A stretch of 64,000 nt of DNA from Sipunculus nudus (lineage: Eukaryota > Annelida > Sipuncula > Golfingiida > Sipunculidae), in contig CM049316.1 of assembly GCA_026874595.1 (NCBI GenBank), forward strand, positions 20,607,839 to 20,671,838. The letters are read 5' to 3'. The notes beneath the pieces are model-generated. The model ran no database searches. It had not been told where the DNA came from and was given only the letters and a program-made list of their open reading frames with translations. The first letter of the stretch is position 1. Every line of letters begins with the position of its first letter. The translations under genes were made by a program, and so were the position numbers. This document shows, in pieces, positions 27,656 through 38,615 of the stretch.

Positions 27656-28335
27656 CATTGAAAGCACTGAACTGCGGTATATTCAAAAACACCAAATATA
27701 AAAATTACAGTTATATTTCGGATAATGTTTGGCATGTTTACTCTACGTTTGGTAATATATAAATCTATGCGGAAATAGTACGTTTTGCCTGTCTCCCGGT
27801 GTTGTTTTTTGTTGACAACATACTATTGGGTAAATTAACTTGCATGTGCACCATATAAATTCCCGAGCAGGTATGCTGTATGAGATGTAATATATCCGAA
27901 CTGCCAAGCTTGAATCTTTCTCTCTGTGGCATTAACCTGGTTTCCCCTGTGAAAAGAAACAAAATATAGTTGTTGATCTGTATAAACAATAATAACACAA
28001 ACATATGAAACCAATTTCATTGTAAACTGGCCAAGGGTATTCGCGAAATATATGAGCAGTTCTAGGTAAGAATGAACAAATTGATTAAATTGAGATAATT
28101 TATCGACAGACTGTATATTAGAAATGCAAAAACGAAGCGTTACAATGTTCAAGCGACCTCATAGCGCCACTAGCTGTTACAAGTTTATTAACAACTATTA
28201 CACTAAAAGTTGTGGAAACTAATAATTAGCTGCTGACATATCTTGGTTTTGTATGATTTTTTACTAAATTGTGGCTACATTTTATTTGCTTAAAAATTGT
28301 CATGCAATAACATCCTGCAACTATAATCTCTTCCA
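27656..28335. other. Spacer between TLR relic and transposon
   Basis: No supportable gene. Overlapping minus-strand ORFs of 79-105 residues here share no motif with known families, and neither continues the TLR in frame. Confidence 0.4.
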
Positions 28336-28655
28336 GATTAGTCGGGACAATATACGCTTTAATAAAAAAATTGCTACAGTAGGTTTTCAACGATGTTTGG
28401 TATAATTGAACACCTGGAAAAAACATAATAAAAATCTAAGATAATCGGATTTCTGGTGGGCTGTTTTTTTTAATGGGGTCCAAGATGGTTGCCAAGACCT
28501 TAAATTTGCCATAAAACATTCTTTTTACGTGCTAGACCTATAATTTTGCGTTATTGCTAGACCATAGATGGTGTTTGGAGTCAAGAAAAACAATGGAACT
28601 AATAGAAATACTGTTTTGTTTCTTGGCAACCAGTAAATCCAAAATGGCTTCCAAG
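28336..28655 (+). repeat. Left terminal inverted repeat
   Basis: This arm is roughly 320 bp, with an 11-base insertion near 28430 relative to the right arm. Similarity to the reverse complement of 33985-34280 is clear over most of its length and fades at both edges. Confidence 0.8.
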
Positions 28656-29164
28656 ACTGATGCTGTGTAGACTGAAAATGGTCACAAACCACTCAGTTTT
28701 ACATGACTGCTGCAGTTTTGGTGTCTCTACATGGTTTTAAGGGAGTGTACAGATTGGTCTAGATCGGTAAAACTGCAAGTCGGGACTAAGTAAGGTGGTA
28801 ATATGTAAACTGCAAGATTGCTGGCAATATATTGAGAGACTAAAGATTTTCAATAGATCACTTATTTGACCACTTAGATGTCTTAAGTTCAAATGAAATC
28901 CACCTTGACAGCCTTGGATAAATATGCCTAAATACTTATACTATTAGTTGTACCAACTTTTTTGTTTCTTTTTTATATATTCTAATTTTTTATTTTTTTT
29001 ATTTCTTAATTTAACACATCAATGGTTTGTTGGTGACATTAAGCTATGGTAATGTTATTAAATATTCTTGTTTTCATGAGCACGAACCAAAGAATAACCC
29101 AGAAATCTTAGCCTATCATTTAGACATTCAGGACAGAGATAGTCCCTTGGATTCTATCGAAATA

Positions 29165-32100
29165 TCATAATTTGGCGTTGTTAGACACTGGTGGGGTTCG
29201 AATAAGGACCTTCCTCTTTGAGCCCATCACCTGATTCACTTTATTGCGGCAGTCATGTTCTTCCTCTACAGACTTATTATGTGGTCCGCAAACGCTTAGG
29301 CATGGTAGCCTGTAACCTCTACAGCTACAGCAAACTGTTGAACAAACAGTTGAACAATTGCAATGAATCATCTTAAGAAGATTGTCAGGAGCAGCATCCA
29401 TCTCTGACATTAAAGGAACAAACTTTCTGTCGACCATCTTCAAGCCCAAGGCTTTGACGTTCATGTCGCCTTCGTTCCCTATCCATGCCATGGTCTGGTA
29501 GTAGGTCCTAAGAGAGTGAAATTTAGTGGAGGATGCAGCAGAAGGAAGAAGCTCAGGCATCACGGATAATTTAGCGGATGAAACTATTTTATGAAAATGT
29601 TGTAGTGCATTAATGGCAAGGAATCTGCACAACTGTGTGCTTCTATTATCTCATTTTGCTGATTCGGCAGAGTGTATGCTGTAGCGGAGGATTGGATGGT
29701 GGGATTGCCATTCACAAGCTTTTGAAAGGCTGACTTTTAACCAATACCGAAAATCCGGGAGGTCGAATCACAACCAGTGAAGGCGTGAATGAATAGTAGC
29801 TGTGAGCAAAGGTCCACCGTCAATGACATAGTGTTCGGTTTGGGGAGCAGAGTCTGTAATGGCCTCGTTTGTCACCTTTCCTGCATGGTCGATTATAACA
29901 TGAGTTAATTGGGGCATATCGGCCTTCCGGAAAACAGTGTTCCCTTCATGAGGGAAGGGACTGAGCTCATTACTCATAACTTCTTGCAATGAAATAAAAC
30001 CTCTGCTTTTGACACAACCAGGAACCGATGGGACAAAAGGGCAGAGTATGTGATCCGGCAGGAGCAACCTTGACTGTAGACATATCTGTCAGCTTTTGAC
30101 CTTGTCTGTCCATTTGAATGAGGATGTGAATGCGGGCTGTCCAATCATATTTTCAATGCTTTTCGTCCCTACAGACTCATATTCATGTACATTCACATCT
30201 GGTGTAGCCACTACGCCAATATTTCTCAAGGAAGGATCCGGAGAAACAGGTGAACAGGCAGACAGCTTTGCTCTGATCTTCGACAAATCAACGGAACCTC
30301 TTGTGATCCTGGTGTCAGTGGATTGTTTGTGCTGCTCACTGGTTGCAAATGAGAGATTGGTGAATTCTTGCATAGCACGGTTGTAAGCAGATGTTACAGG
30401 CATGGACATTGTCCACAATGACCTCTGATCATCATTCATCCCGCTCCCATGGGTCTAACCGCAACTGCTCTTGAGTGATCTCATCAAGGTCTGTTCTATT
30501 ACCAGATAAGAGCCAAGACCGGCCCAGAATTAGTGCCTACGACGTATTACATGGAATCCGTTTAAGAATCTGTTGAATACATCTGGATTGTTTGTCTCAA
30601 GCTCACCCATTCATTTCATGTACATAGAAATAGGCAGATCACATAAAGTTGTGACTCCCAGCAGTAGCAAAATAATCTGTAGGCAGTCAGCAATTGCATG
30701 TAAGTGCATTGGCCATGATCTTGTGCGTTCTGCGGTGAGCAGCTCTCTGGCAACCTTCAACATCTTTTGATAATTTATCCACAATTGACTGGTTTTTTAC
30801 CTTGCTTGAAGTTCAGTCTTCCAATTGTCATTTTTAGTCTATTTGTAGAGATCTGTTAGTACACTCTCCAAATTCGACTCACCTCTCAAAAACTAGAAGT
30901 ACATATCTTCTGATTGATCTACCAGTGATTCAAAATCGGGAGCCTCACCCTTCATTGATGTGACATGCATGTGGTTAAAACATTTGTCTATCAGCAGGTG
31001 CCCACAGAATGATCTTTGACTGATCTTCCTGTCATCATATGCATGACGGCATTTTCGCCATAGGCGGTTTCGCGGATTTTGCCAAGTCCTGAGCCCTGCA
31101 TGAGAGTGCTCATTGCTCCAAGCAAACTCATGAATGTTTGGAATCCACCCAGAAGCAAAACGATTTTTTTGCAGGAGGCTGTTCTGTGGTGCATTAATTA
31201 TGTTCTGAGCAGCCTTCCAATATAAAAGATGGTCGAATGTTATGACTGGTGAAACATGATGTTTAATTGCCAAATTGCTGAGGTTCTCTAACGTGGTTAG
31301 AACACAAGTTTTGTCCCCAGTATACGTGTCTATCTTGAACAGACGAGTGCCCAGGGTGTTTATTCTCTTGATGAATACTGTGCATCATACCAGGCCAGTT
31401 GGAGGTTGCATCTCTGAAACTGAATGAGAGCTCCAATAAGATGTCTATCTTATTCTGTCTAAGCGTGCTTCGCAAAGAGCATTGTATGATGTGAACTTTG
31501 GTATCATCGGAAATGTTTAGATCTAAAGTATTCTGTCTGGTAATAACACAACTTGTATTCTGGCTTGGTGTCACGAAAGCAATCTTGCATATTCCATGAA
31601 ATATTCCTTTTCCACCAGTGGATAGTATATTATGGTCAACATTATCAGCGGTGAAAAGCACTTTAACGGACTCACCTAAGATGTCAGAAGAAACACATCC
31701 GGCAGCATTCTTTTCAAATAACATGACTTTCCCGTAGGATGAACAGAACCCCATTTCGGTGTATCCACAAGGATCTTTGACGATACAGGTGATGTATTTG
31801 AACGCTAAGACCAAACAGCAAAGGAGCGAGAACGGTCCGTGGCCGAACTGCTTGAATTATTGCCTGTCCATTGTTTGCGACTTTACGTTGGTTTTCTTTA
31901 TCCAAAAACAGACTATTCAACAAAGTGCAAAGTCTTGTAGGAATGTATCTCAGTGTTGAATCATGTTTCAACAATTCTTTACTTGGGAAGTATAAGGGAC
32001 GGACTGAACTTTTGTTTTTATGTCACTTTTATCAACCTTGCCGATGTTTCAATTATCGCTCGTTTTTGAGATTCTCCATCATCGTCTCTGTGCGTTTGCT

Positions 32101-32908
32101 TGAAGTATGACCGAAGGATCTGAGATGTCTTTCTGTCATAGTCACAATATTATAAAGACCTGTTCCTTCTGTGATATATATAGAATCCCCATATCGTTCT
32201 TTCAGCCTGTCATTGAGATAAATATTACAATATGGAGAAGAACCCTTAGCGCTATTGTCTGAAAGAGTAAGTTGTTCTTCATCATTCATCTAAAGGTATC
32301 AGAATATTTTGGAAAACGCTTGCTCCTTATCTTGATCCTCGGGTCGGCATGATGTTTTTGCGCTTAACTGAAGGGCCACTTTGATACTGGAATGGTATGT
32401 TCCGCCCAGACCGGAAAATTTCCACCACACGAGTGCTGATATAAACAGTCTGCAGCATGGAGATCGCCAAAAAAAATACTCTATACGACATTTCACAATG
32501 AAAGACCAGTTGTCAGACCAACCATCGCAGCATTCCAGCATTCTTTGTAAAGGTATCAAACTTTACTCGGCTATAGTAAAAAATTCCTGGACTAATAGTA
32601 CTACCACAAAACAGACAATCTGTTTTGCTATTGAAGGAACTTAATGATACTCTGACACTTCTCTTTACTGAACCGGATGAAAGCGATGTTAGCGGGTCAA
32701 GCGGGTTGTCAAGCGGGTCAGTGTACCGCTTACGACATTCAGTATACATTTTAGTGCCAGCCGCGACAATGATGCTATATCCTCTCAGATCACTTGCCTC
32801 GTTAATGCTATCAGCGCCCTTTTGTCTCAACTGAAGCATTTCAGCTCCATAATCCAATGTCTCTCTGCAGATGGGACAAACATCTTGGTTGCCGCTACTT
32901 GAACTCAT
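29165..32908 (-). pseudogene. Decayed transposon ORF (unknown transposase type)
   Basis: Consecutive minus-strand fragments at 32908-32513, 32289-32053, 31814-31263, 31273-30893, 30439-30089, 30067-29768 and 29632-29165 read as one protein of over 1,000 residues broken by frameshifts and stops. The N-terminus has CPICRE, then a C-x-R-x-Y-T segment and CLFCG, a likely Cys/His zinc module. A middle part has TSEQHKQSTDTR and LRNIGVV. The C-terminus has a dense Cys cluster (CNCSTVC...CCSCRGYRLPC...CG) resembling tesmin/TSO1-type CXC knuckles. This combination is, to my knowledge, seen in many multi-copy uncharacterised proteins of molluscs and cnidarians. Its place between the TIRs supports a transposon protein. 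Non-functional here. Confidence 0.7.
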
Positions 32909-32994
32909 TCTGGTATCTAAAGGTTAGGCGTTTAAATGGAGTCGAAGCACACTATGATTTGTTTTATTGAGCTACGTGGGTGTATTGATTATAT

Positions 32995-33860
32995 CTAATA
33001 GAACAAATGATACATTAAATATCCAGTTACATAAATACTTTTAAGTTATTGGACGCCAGATAAAAAAAAATTGGCTGATCTTTTACATATAATCATGTCA
33101 CTGGGGTATTGTAGGCCTTTATCAGATGCTTTCCTTGGATAAATTGTGCAGATTAGTTATCTGATTTAAATGCAATAGAAGGAATGATACATGGAATATT
33201 CAGTTACTTAAATACTATTAAGCAATTGGACCCCCACAACAAAGACATTGCCTGAACTTTAACATATTATCATGTCACCGGGGTATTGTAGGCCTTAATC
33301 AGACAGTGGTGTAGGCTGTTTATTGGTAAATTGTGCAGAGGAGTTATCTTATTTGAATGCCCAAGTAGAGTCAACAGTTTAATATTATAAAGCTTCGTCT
33401 ATAACGTCATGGAAGCCGCCGCATGTATATTCTACGAACAACATGGAGGGAGCGAGAGCCAGGATTTTGTTACATTTTATTTAAACATTCCTGGTCGGGA
33501 GAGTGACGCACTTACACATAGAAATAGGTAAGTTGTAACACGTAACCATGTTACCGGGATATTGTATATCAGAGAGTGGCACAGGCTGTCATTGGATGAA
33601 TTCTGTTTAGCTGTCTGACTCTTTATGAAAGTACTTATGTAGTGTCTACAGAGTTTTATTTTATAAAGCTTGTTCGATTACGTCATGAACGCCGCCGCAT
33701 GTACTTTTCTACAAACAACACGGAGAGAGTGAGAACCAGCATTTTGTAACATTTCGTTTAAACATTCAGGGCCGGACGAGTGACGCGCTGGTACATGGAA
33801 AGAGATAACACGTTAACATGTTTCCGGAAAATTATTCACCAAACAGTAGTGTAGACTGAT
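32995..33860. repeat. Subterminal direct repeats of the transposon
   Basis: Two direct-repeat pairs. About 33020-33165 is repeated at 33200-33350 ('atcatgtcac.ggggtattgtaggcct' followed by 'aaattgtgcaga' and 'gttatct'). About 33375-33640 is repeated at 33655-33850 ('tataaagctt', 'tacgtcatg', 'gccgccgcatgta', 'acattt..tttaaacattc', 'gagtgacgc'). They lie upstream of the ORF start and could include its promoter or subterminal transposase sites. Confidence 0.65.
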
Positions 33861-33984
33861 TTTCAATTAAGACTTTGTACTTATATGACAGTGCTTAAGT
33901 ATACAGTCTATAGAGTTTGAGTGGCAAAGGCTGTGTTTTCATTTATTATCTAGCTATTATAAGCAGCAATTTTAGATATCTGAA

Positions 33985-34280
33985 AAATATCGGGTCATTT
34001 TGACCGCCATTTTAGATTTACCGGTTGCCTAGAAACGTGACAATATTTTAATTGTTCCATTGTTTTCCTTGACCTCATTTTTCTAGCAATAGATGCAAAA
34101 ATTATAAGTCTAGCGTATAAAATAAATGTTTTATGGCCATTTTAAGGTCTTGGCGGCCATCGTTAACGCCATTTAAAAAAAGCCTACCAGAAGTCCGATT
34201 TTATTATATTATTCCGTGTATTCAATAGTACCAAAAACTATTGAAAACCCTTTTGAAGCAATATTTATCACGTTCGGCTA
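33985..34280 (-). repeat. Right terminal inverted repeat
   Basis: Reverse-complement partner of the left arm, about 300 bp. The best-preserved part is 34010-34195; the outer edge near 34280 is only approximate. Confidence 0.8.
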
Positions 34281-36220
34281 TTTTTTTCATCATAAATTGA
34301 CCCGTATATAAACTTTGTAGTTTGTTCAGATCCGGCTGGACGGTTCATATGTTTAAGGTTGTGATCTTTGTATGTCACTTACCCGTGGCTCTACCTTGCA
34401 GCAGAAGGGAGCTGTAGGAAACATTTATACGTTTTATTATAAGACATTATTATAACTTCACTGTTCACTGCTGGGGTATATTTCGATCATAGTATTATGA
34501 TGTTTAGACTATCATAAGAAGATTTACTGGGAAACTCTATTGTAACTATAAAACAAGTGGCCCATGGGCCATGACGCTCAGCTGAATTCGAGGAACCTTG
34601 AACAATGGGTAAAATGAACTCAAAGAGTGCTAAAAATCATACATTTTGCCAACAAACATTAGATATAGGTTACAGTGATTTTATTCTACAATCAACTGCT
34701 ACCATTTGTGTCCATATGACTAAAACAGTGCTAAAAACACAGCTTGCAGAATATAGGTCACAGTGACATTATTTCAAATTTCCAAGAATTTTTTACAGGG
34801 ACCTCCCTGGATCTTAATCAAATTAGAAGTTTCTAGGTCGAACTGTAACCAATCATGCAAATCTGTTGTTTCACATATCTTTCAGAATGGGAACAGGTTG
34901 ATTCGTCCCCAAATCCATTTCGTTCTCGTCTCTTCGTCCAACCACTTGTTTCTCCACAGGTCCGGTTCGCCCCCAGGAATGAGGTCATCGACCTGTTCGT
35001 CCTCATATTTGCAAAAATAGTGCCAGTTCGTCCACAGTATTGAATACCTATGTCTCAACAAAACGGTATATCTGATCCCCCATACCTATGACGGGTATAC
35101 ATTTCAGGTATTTATTGATAAATATGAAGATTGTTTAAATGATTGAATAGTTTTTATTATATACTTTCATGAGGAGTCAGTCTGTCTGTCTGTTTGTCAG
35201 TCTACTCAATTTCTTCTGCTTGCTGGTTCTTGCGTCCTACATAACGCCATTTACAGTCCACAGTTTTGCAATAATCCTTTTGAAACTTCTACATCCTATG
35301 TCTGATTCTAAGATATCGAAAAGTATTTTACATGTTCCGGATTTGGCCGCTAGATGTCGCTGTATTTGAACCTCCATTAACATATTTTTTTGTTGCCATA
35401 TCCGAAACTATAAACCTCATATGCATAAACTATAGCTTATTTTCTGCCGCCGAGTCTTCCCCGTACCCTGGTTAAGCCATAATGTCTCCATCTTGTGCAC
35501 CTTTGTCAGTATATCTGTCTGTTTGTCGGATATTGTCAGCTATCAATGTTTCCATCTTAGTATTTGTGATATATGTCGTTCGACAGGCCACAACGTTTCA
35601 ACAATCGTTACACAATTGATAGAAACCTACAGTTTGTTCTTTCTCTCCATACCTGTCATGTTTGTGAACATGAGAAAATATACATGTTCCGGTCGTGTCA
35701 TATCGAAGCTCACAAAGTCATATCACGCCTGTGATTTGGTTTTGGACGGTGTGATAAATGTATATTATTTCATCCACCTCTAAATATCTTCTCCACTGCA
35801 CGTGTATGACATGAATTTTTTGCACATAATCTGTGCACCCCATGACGTCTGATATGTGTCAACGTACCCTATCCATTTGCTTGCATATTCCTCTGAAGTA
35901 ATACATGTAGCTCGGTAACTGTTTAGTGCTAGCCCATATCAGTCGAACTATTATAATAGCCCGCGCGTGTGCTCGGAATATCACATATCCGGAATGTTCT
36001 TCGTGCGGGATTGTCAAATACCTACCCTCCCCCACTCGTACCAGTATAAAACGTCCTACAATGTGCCTATACTCGCTCCCCTAACGTGTAGATATTTCGT
36101 AGGATAGGTATATTCTATACGTCTTGCAAATCTTTCTAATCATTGTACAGACGGACGTATTTCCGCTATCTGTGCAACCTGACCAACGTGTTGGTTAATG
36201 TACATTAATATGGGGGCGTC
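34281..36220. other. Repeat-derived spacer before the gene island
   Basis: No gene. At about 34551-34580 is 'aagtggcccatgggccatga', a dispersed repeat head typical of mollusc genomes, followed by two loosely repeated ~110-bp segments holding 'agtgctaaaaa' and 'ggt.acagtgac'. From about 35900 base composition shifts towards GC and TATA-like sequences begin ('cagtataaaacg' near 36048). This is the apparent left edge of the island. Confidence 0.5.
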
Positions 36221-36225
36221 CGTTC

Positions 36226-36615
36226 TTTAAATAGGCAACAATCAGTCCGTCATCTGTTTTCATTCCTTACATTTCCGTGACTCAACGAGACGGCTCATAC
36301 TCCGTCATGTCTGAGATTCCGGTGAACAAACAGGTCAGGCGCAGGGGTTTTCAAGGTCGTTTGTCGCTTGTTTACCCGACGATGCACAGTCGCGTCACAG
36401 AACACATACTTGTTTTGAATATTTACAAACGCACAACACCATGCATGCCATATAATCATGACGTTGAACCATGTCAATTTCGTTTTATTGATACATATAA
36501 CACGACACATGTTTGCATGGATATCATATTGTATTGTGTTATGATACAGTACAAGGGATCCGCTTTTTTTGGTCCAGTAATCAACAATACATTCATGTAT
36601 ATGTCAAAACATTAA
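36226..36615 (+). CDS. Possible small gene or first exon with TATA box
   Basis: A TATA-like 'ctttaaatagg' at 36225-36235 precedes a + strand ORF whose first ATG is at 36307 (starts MSEIPVNKQVRRRG) and stops at 36615. A possible 5' splice site ('aacag|gtcagg') lies only about ten codons in, so the coding part could be a short first exon. There is no recognisable domain. It is the leftmost coding candidate of the island and the only + strand one before 46 kb. Low confidence. Confidence 0.25.
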
Positions 36616-36993
36616 CAGTAAAAAATAACATGTCAACCAGATCTATCTACTTTTTCACATTTCACAACGTCCAAACAATGACACCTTTAAATGTATCAGT
36701 ATTAATCAAAGATATATGATCCATAAACACGTATATATGACACGTATATATATATGAATATGCATATATTGTGCAGCTTCAGTTTCTACAATCACATTAG
36801 TAACATGTGTCACACGTGTTACATTAATCCTCCCTGCGTCATCACAATTCTGTGTCACTGTCTGTATCACTGTCTCCAAATATGTTGTACCCATGATGCA
36901 TAAAAGAACAAATGATCCCTTTCCGGGCTATTCAGACCAATTCCCTTTTTTATATCCTCACCGTATGTCCCGCACCAAATGCCTGAATACTAA

Positions 36994-37179
36994 TCATGAA
37001 TAGTCCTGTGCGCTTCTGTTGAAAACAGGTTGGTCGAAAAGGTTATAAAAATTATCGTATACCTCATGGATGCGTAAAGCGATAGCGTCACCTATTTCGT
37101 GCAGTTCCTGTATGGCGGCGCGAAGGACGTATACAGCACCACGGACTATTCTGTTGTCGACCATATCTGTGATTGACAT
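36994..37179 (-). CDS. Small 61-residue hypothetical protein
   Basis: The ORF starts MSITDMVDNRIVRG and is predicted largely helical, with a run of hydrophobic/acidic heptads in the middle. Function unknown. Upstream on the minus strand are TATA-like sequences ('gtataaatag' near 37240 and 'aatataaag' near 37207), placing a plausible promoter 25-60 bases before the ATG and just after the FG-repeat gene. The start is the first ATG. The tight promoter placement supports a real gene, but there is no paralogue to confirm it. Confidence 0.4.
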   Translation of the reverse strand: MSITDMVDNRIVRGAVYVLRAAIQELHEIGDAIALRIHEVYDNFYNLFDQPVFNRSAQDYS

Positions 37180-37300
37180 GACGTTTACTCTTCAGTGTGT
37201 CTTTATATTGTTATATATAAAACGTAATTTATCTATTTATACCTTTTGTTGATGACGCAATTCCAGCACAGACAGGAAACGTGGTATCACACGCACCAGT

Positions 37301-38269
37301 TTAACGAAAGAGAATTTTGGATGGATTGCTGAATAAACCAGCTGACGAGTTAGAAGACGTCGTGGTGACAGTCTTGTTAAATGGCGAAACGAAAGTCGTA
37401 CTCGCGTTGAAAGGCTGACTGAATATCGGACGTGACGTTTGTGGTGAACCAAATACCGTACTCGCGTTGAAAGGCTGACTGAATATTGGACGTGAAGTTT
37501 GTGGTGAACCAAATACCAATGAAGGGAACGTCACAGCTGCGTTGGATGATGTACCCAATGTGGCACCTGCGTTCGATGATGTGTTGCGTGTCGCTTCAGT
37601 GTTGATAGGTGTACCCCAGGTGGAATTTGCATTACCAAAGGACGCATTCTGACCAAACGAAAATCCCGCCGTAGATTTACCATCACTAGCGAAGTTAAAT
37701 GCAGGCGTAGTCTCTGGTTTATTTTCAGGTACGCGTGCCGGGCTATCAGCTACCCCTGGTTTTTTATCCAGTCTCATCGCCACGCAAATGTTTCCGATGT
37801 ATTGTCCATCCACGGGGAACTGACTGAATCCATCCCCATCTAAAATCCTCATTTCCACGTTACGCTTTTGGCACAGTTTTTGTGGCAGTAGTGCGATCAA
37901 GCGTGCTTTGATTAACTCTTGGGTGCTGGTGTCTTTTCGGGCGGCTCGGACCATGTCAGCCACAGTTGTGTTATTGCACACGAGTATCCGTTCGTCTTGG
38001 TAGTTGTACCTCACGGCGGGTGTCCCAACCAAAGGTTTGTCACCTCCATTACTCACGGGTACAATAACATCTGGCATGTGGCGGGGCTCGGCGTATACGA
38101 GAAACACGAAGAACTGGTCATCGCAAGACAGCCATTTCATGTATTTAGCCTTGTAATAACAATCCTCCATTGTATAATAAAACGATGACAGTCCTGCATT
38201 AACGACCATGTGTAACGTCGTTTCTTGTGGCACGGCCACGTTCTGCTCTTGAGTATCGTTTGCCATCAT
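37301..38269 (-). CDS. FG-repeat (nucleoporin-like) hypothetical protein
   Basis: This is a 322-residue protein with two halves. Residues 1-170 look globular, without a family I recognise. From about 188 the chain is low-complexity and rich in Ser, Thr, Asn, Gly and Phe with FG dipeptides at about 205, 211, 253 and 273, embedded in patterns such as GFSFGQNASFG. The unit FGSPQTSRPIFSQPFNAST occurs twice in tandem, encoded by an exact-length 60-bp DNA duplication (about 37397-37516) that differs at two or three bases. FG repeats of nuclear-pore proteins bind transport receptors, so a role at the pore or in nuclear transport is an inference from composition. Two adjacent ATGs start the frame; a TATA box (38302-38314) lies about 35 bases upstream. 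Confidence 0.7.
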   Translation of the reverse strand: MMANDTQEQNVAVPQETTLHMVVNAGLSSFYYTMEDCYYKAKYMKWLSCDDQFFVFLVYAEPRHMPDVIVPVSNGGDKPLVGTPAVRYNYQDERILVCNNTTVADMVRAARKDTSTQELIKARLIALLPQKLCQKRNVEMRILDGDGFSQFPVDGQYIGNICVAMRLDKKPGVADSPARVPENKPETTPAFNFASDGKSTAGFSFGQNASFGNANSTWGTPINTEATRNTSSNAGATLGTSSNAAVTFPSLVFGSPQTSRPIFSQPFNASTVFGSPQTSRPIFSQPFNASTTFVSPFNKTVTTTSSNSSAGLFSNPSKILFR

Positions 38270-38301
38270 GTTGCCAACTGTCTAGTGTGTAGACAAACGC
38301 A

Positions 38302-38314
38302 CCATTATTATATA
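38302..38314 (-). promoter_or_regulatory. TATA box of the FG-repeat gene
   Basis: On the minus strand the sequence TATATAATAATGG lies about 33 bases before the ATG at 38269, preceded by 'cgtgcctgcgtaagag'. Spacing would give a very short 5' leader. Confidence 0.5.
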
Positions 38315-38530
38315 TCTCTTACGCAGGCACGTGATCGGTATTGACAAATAGTTTGGTGTCACATGAACCCAATATTTGATAAACAGATTGTAAAGAAAAC
38401 AACATGTATTGCTGGGATTAAAGGCATTTATAAAGATCGTCTGTGACGTCACACTTTCCATCAGCCAATCAAATCAAGGAATAGTACCTGTTCATGATAA
38501 CAGAAGAAACTCATGTACAAAAAGCATGTA

Positions 38531-38604
38531 GTCCCTGTGGCGCAATCGGTTAGCGCGTCCGGCTGTTAATCGGGAGGTTGGTGGTTCGAACCCACCCAGG
38601 GACG
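38531..38604 (+). tRNA. tRNA-Asn (GTT)
   Basis: 74 bases fold into a full cloverleaf: acceptor GTCCCTG with CAGGGAC, D-stem GCGC/GCGC, anticodon loop CTGTTAA (anticodon GTT) and T-arm GGTGG-TTCGAAC-CCACC, with discriminator G. The internal A box (TGGCGCAATCGG) and B box (GGTTCGAAC) are intact. No intron and no encoded CCA, as in eukaryotes. It sits between block 1 genes, in opposite orientation to them. Confidence 0.95.
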
Positions 38605-38615
38605 TTATACATGTT

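Larger units (their letters stand above)
28336..34280 (-). mobile_element. DNA transposon with long imperfect TIRs
   Basis: The sequence at about 28336-28655 recurs in reverse complement at about 33985-34280. Matching strings include ATTGCTnCA, GGTTTTCAA, TTTGGTA, the core 'atcgga.ttctggt.ggct', 'gccaagaccttaaa', 'gccataaaacatt', 'gctagac', 'aaaacaatggaac' and 'ggcaacc.gtaaatc'. These long imperfect TIRs bracket a decayed minus-strand ORF (29165-32908) and ~170-290-bp subterminal repeats at the right side. Size and layout fit a class II element. The superfamily is not assigned, because I do not recognise the catalytic domain. Target-site duplications could not be fixed because the outer TIR edges are eroded. 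Confidence 0.75.
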
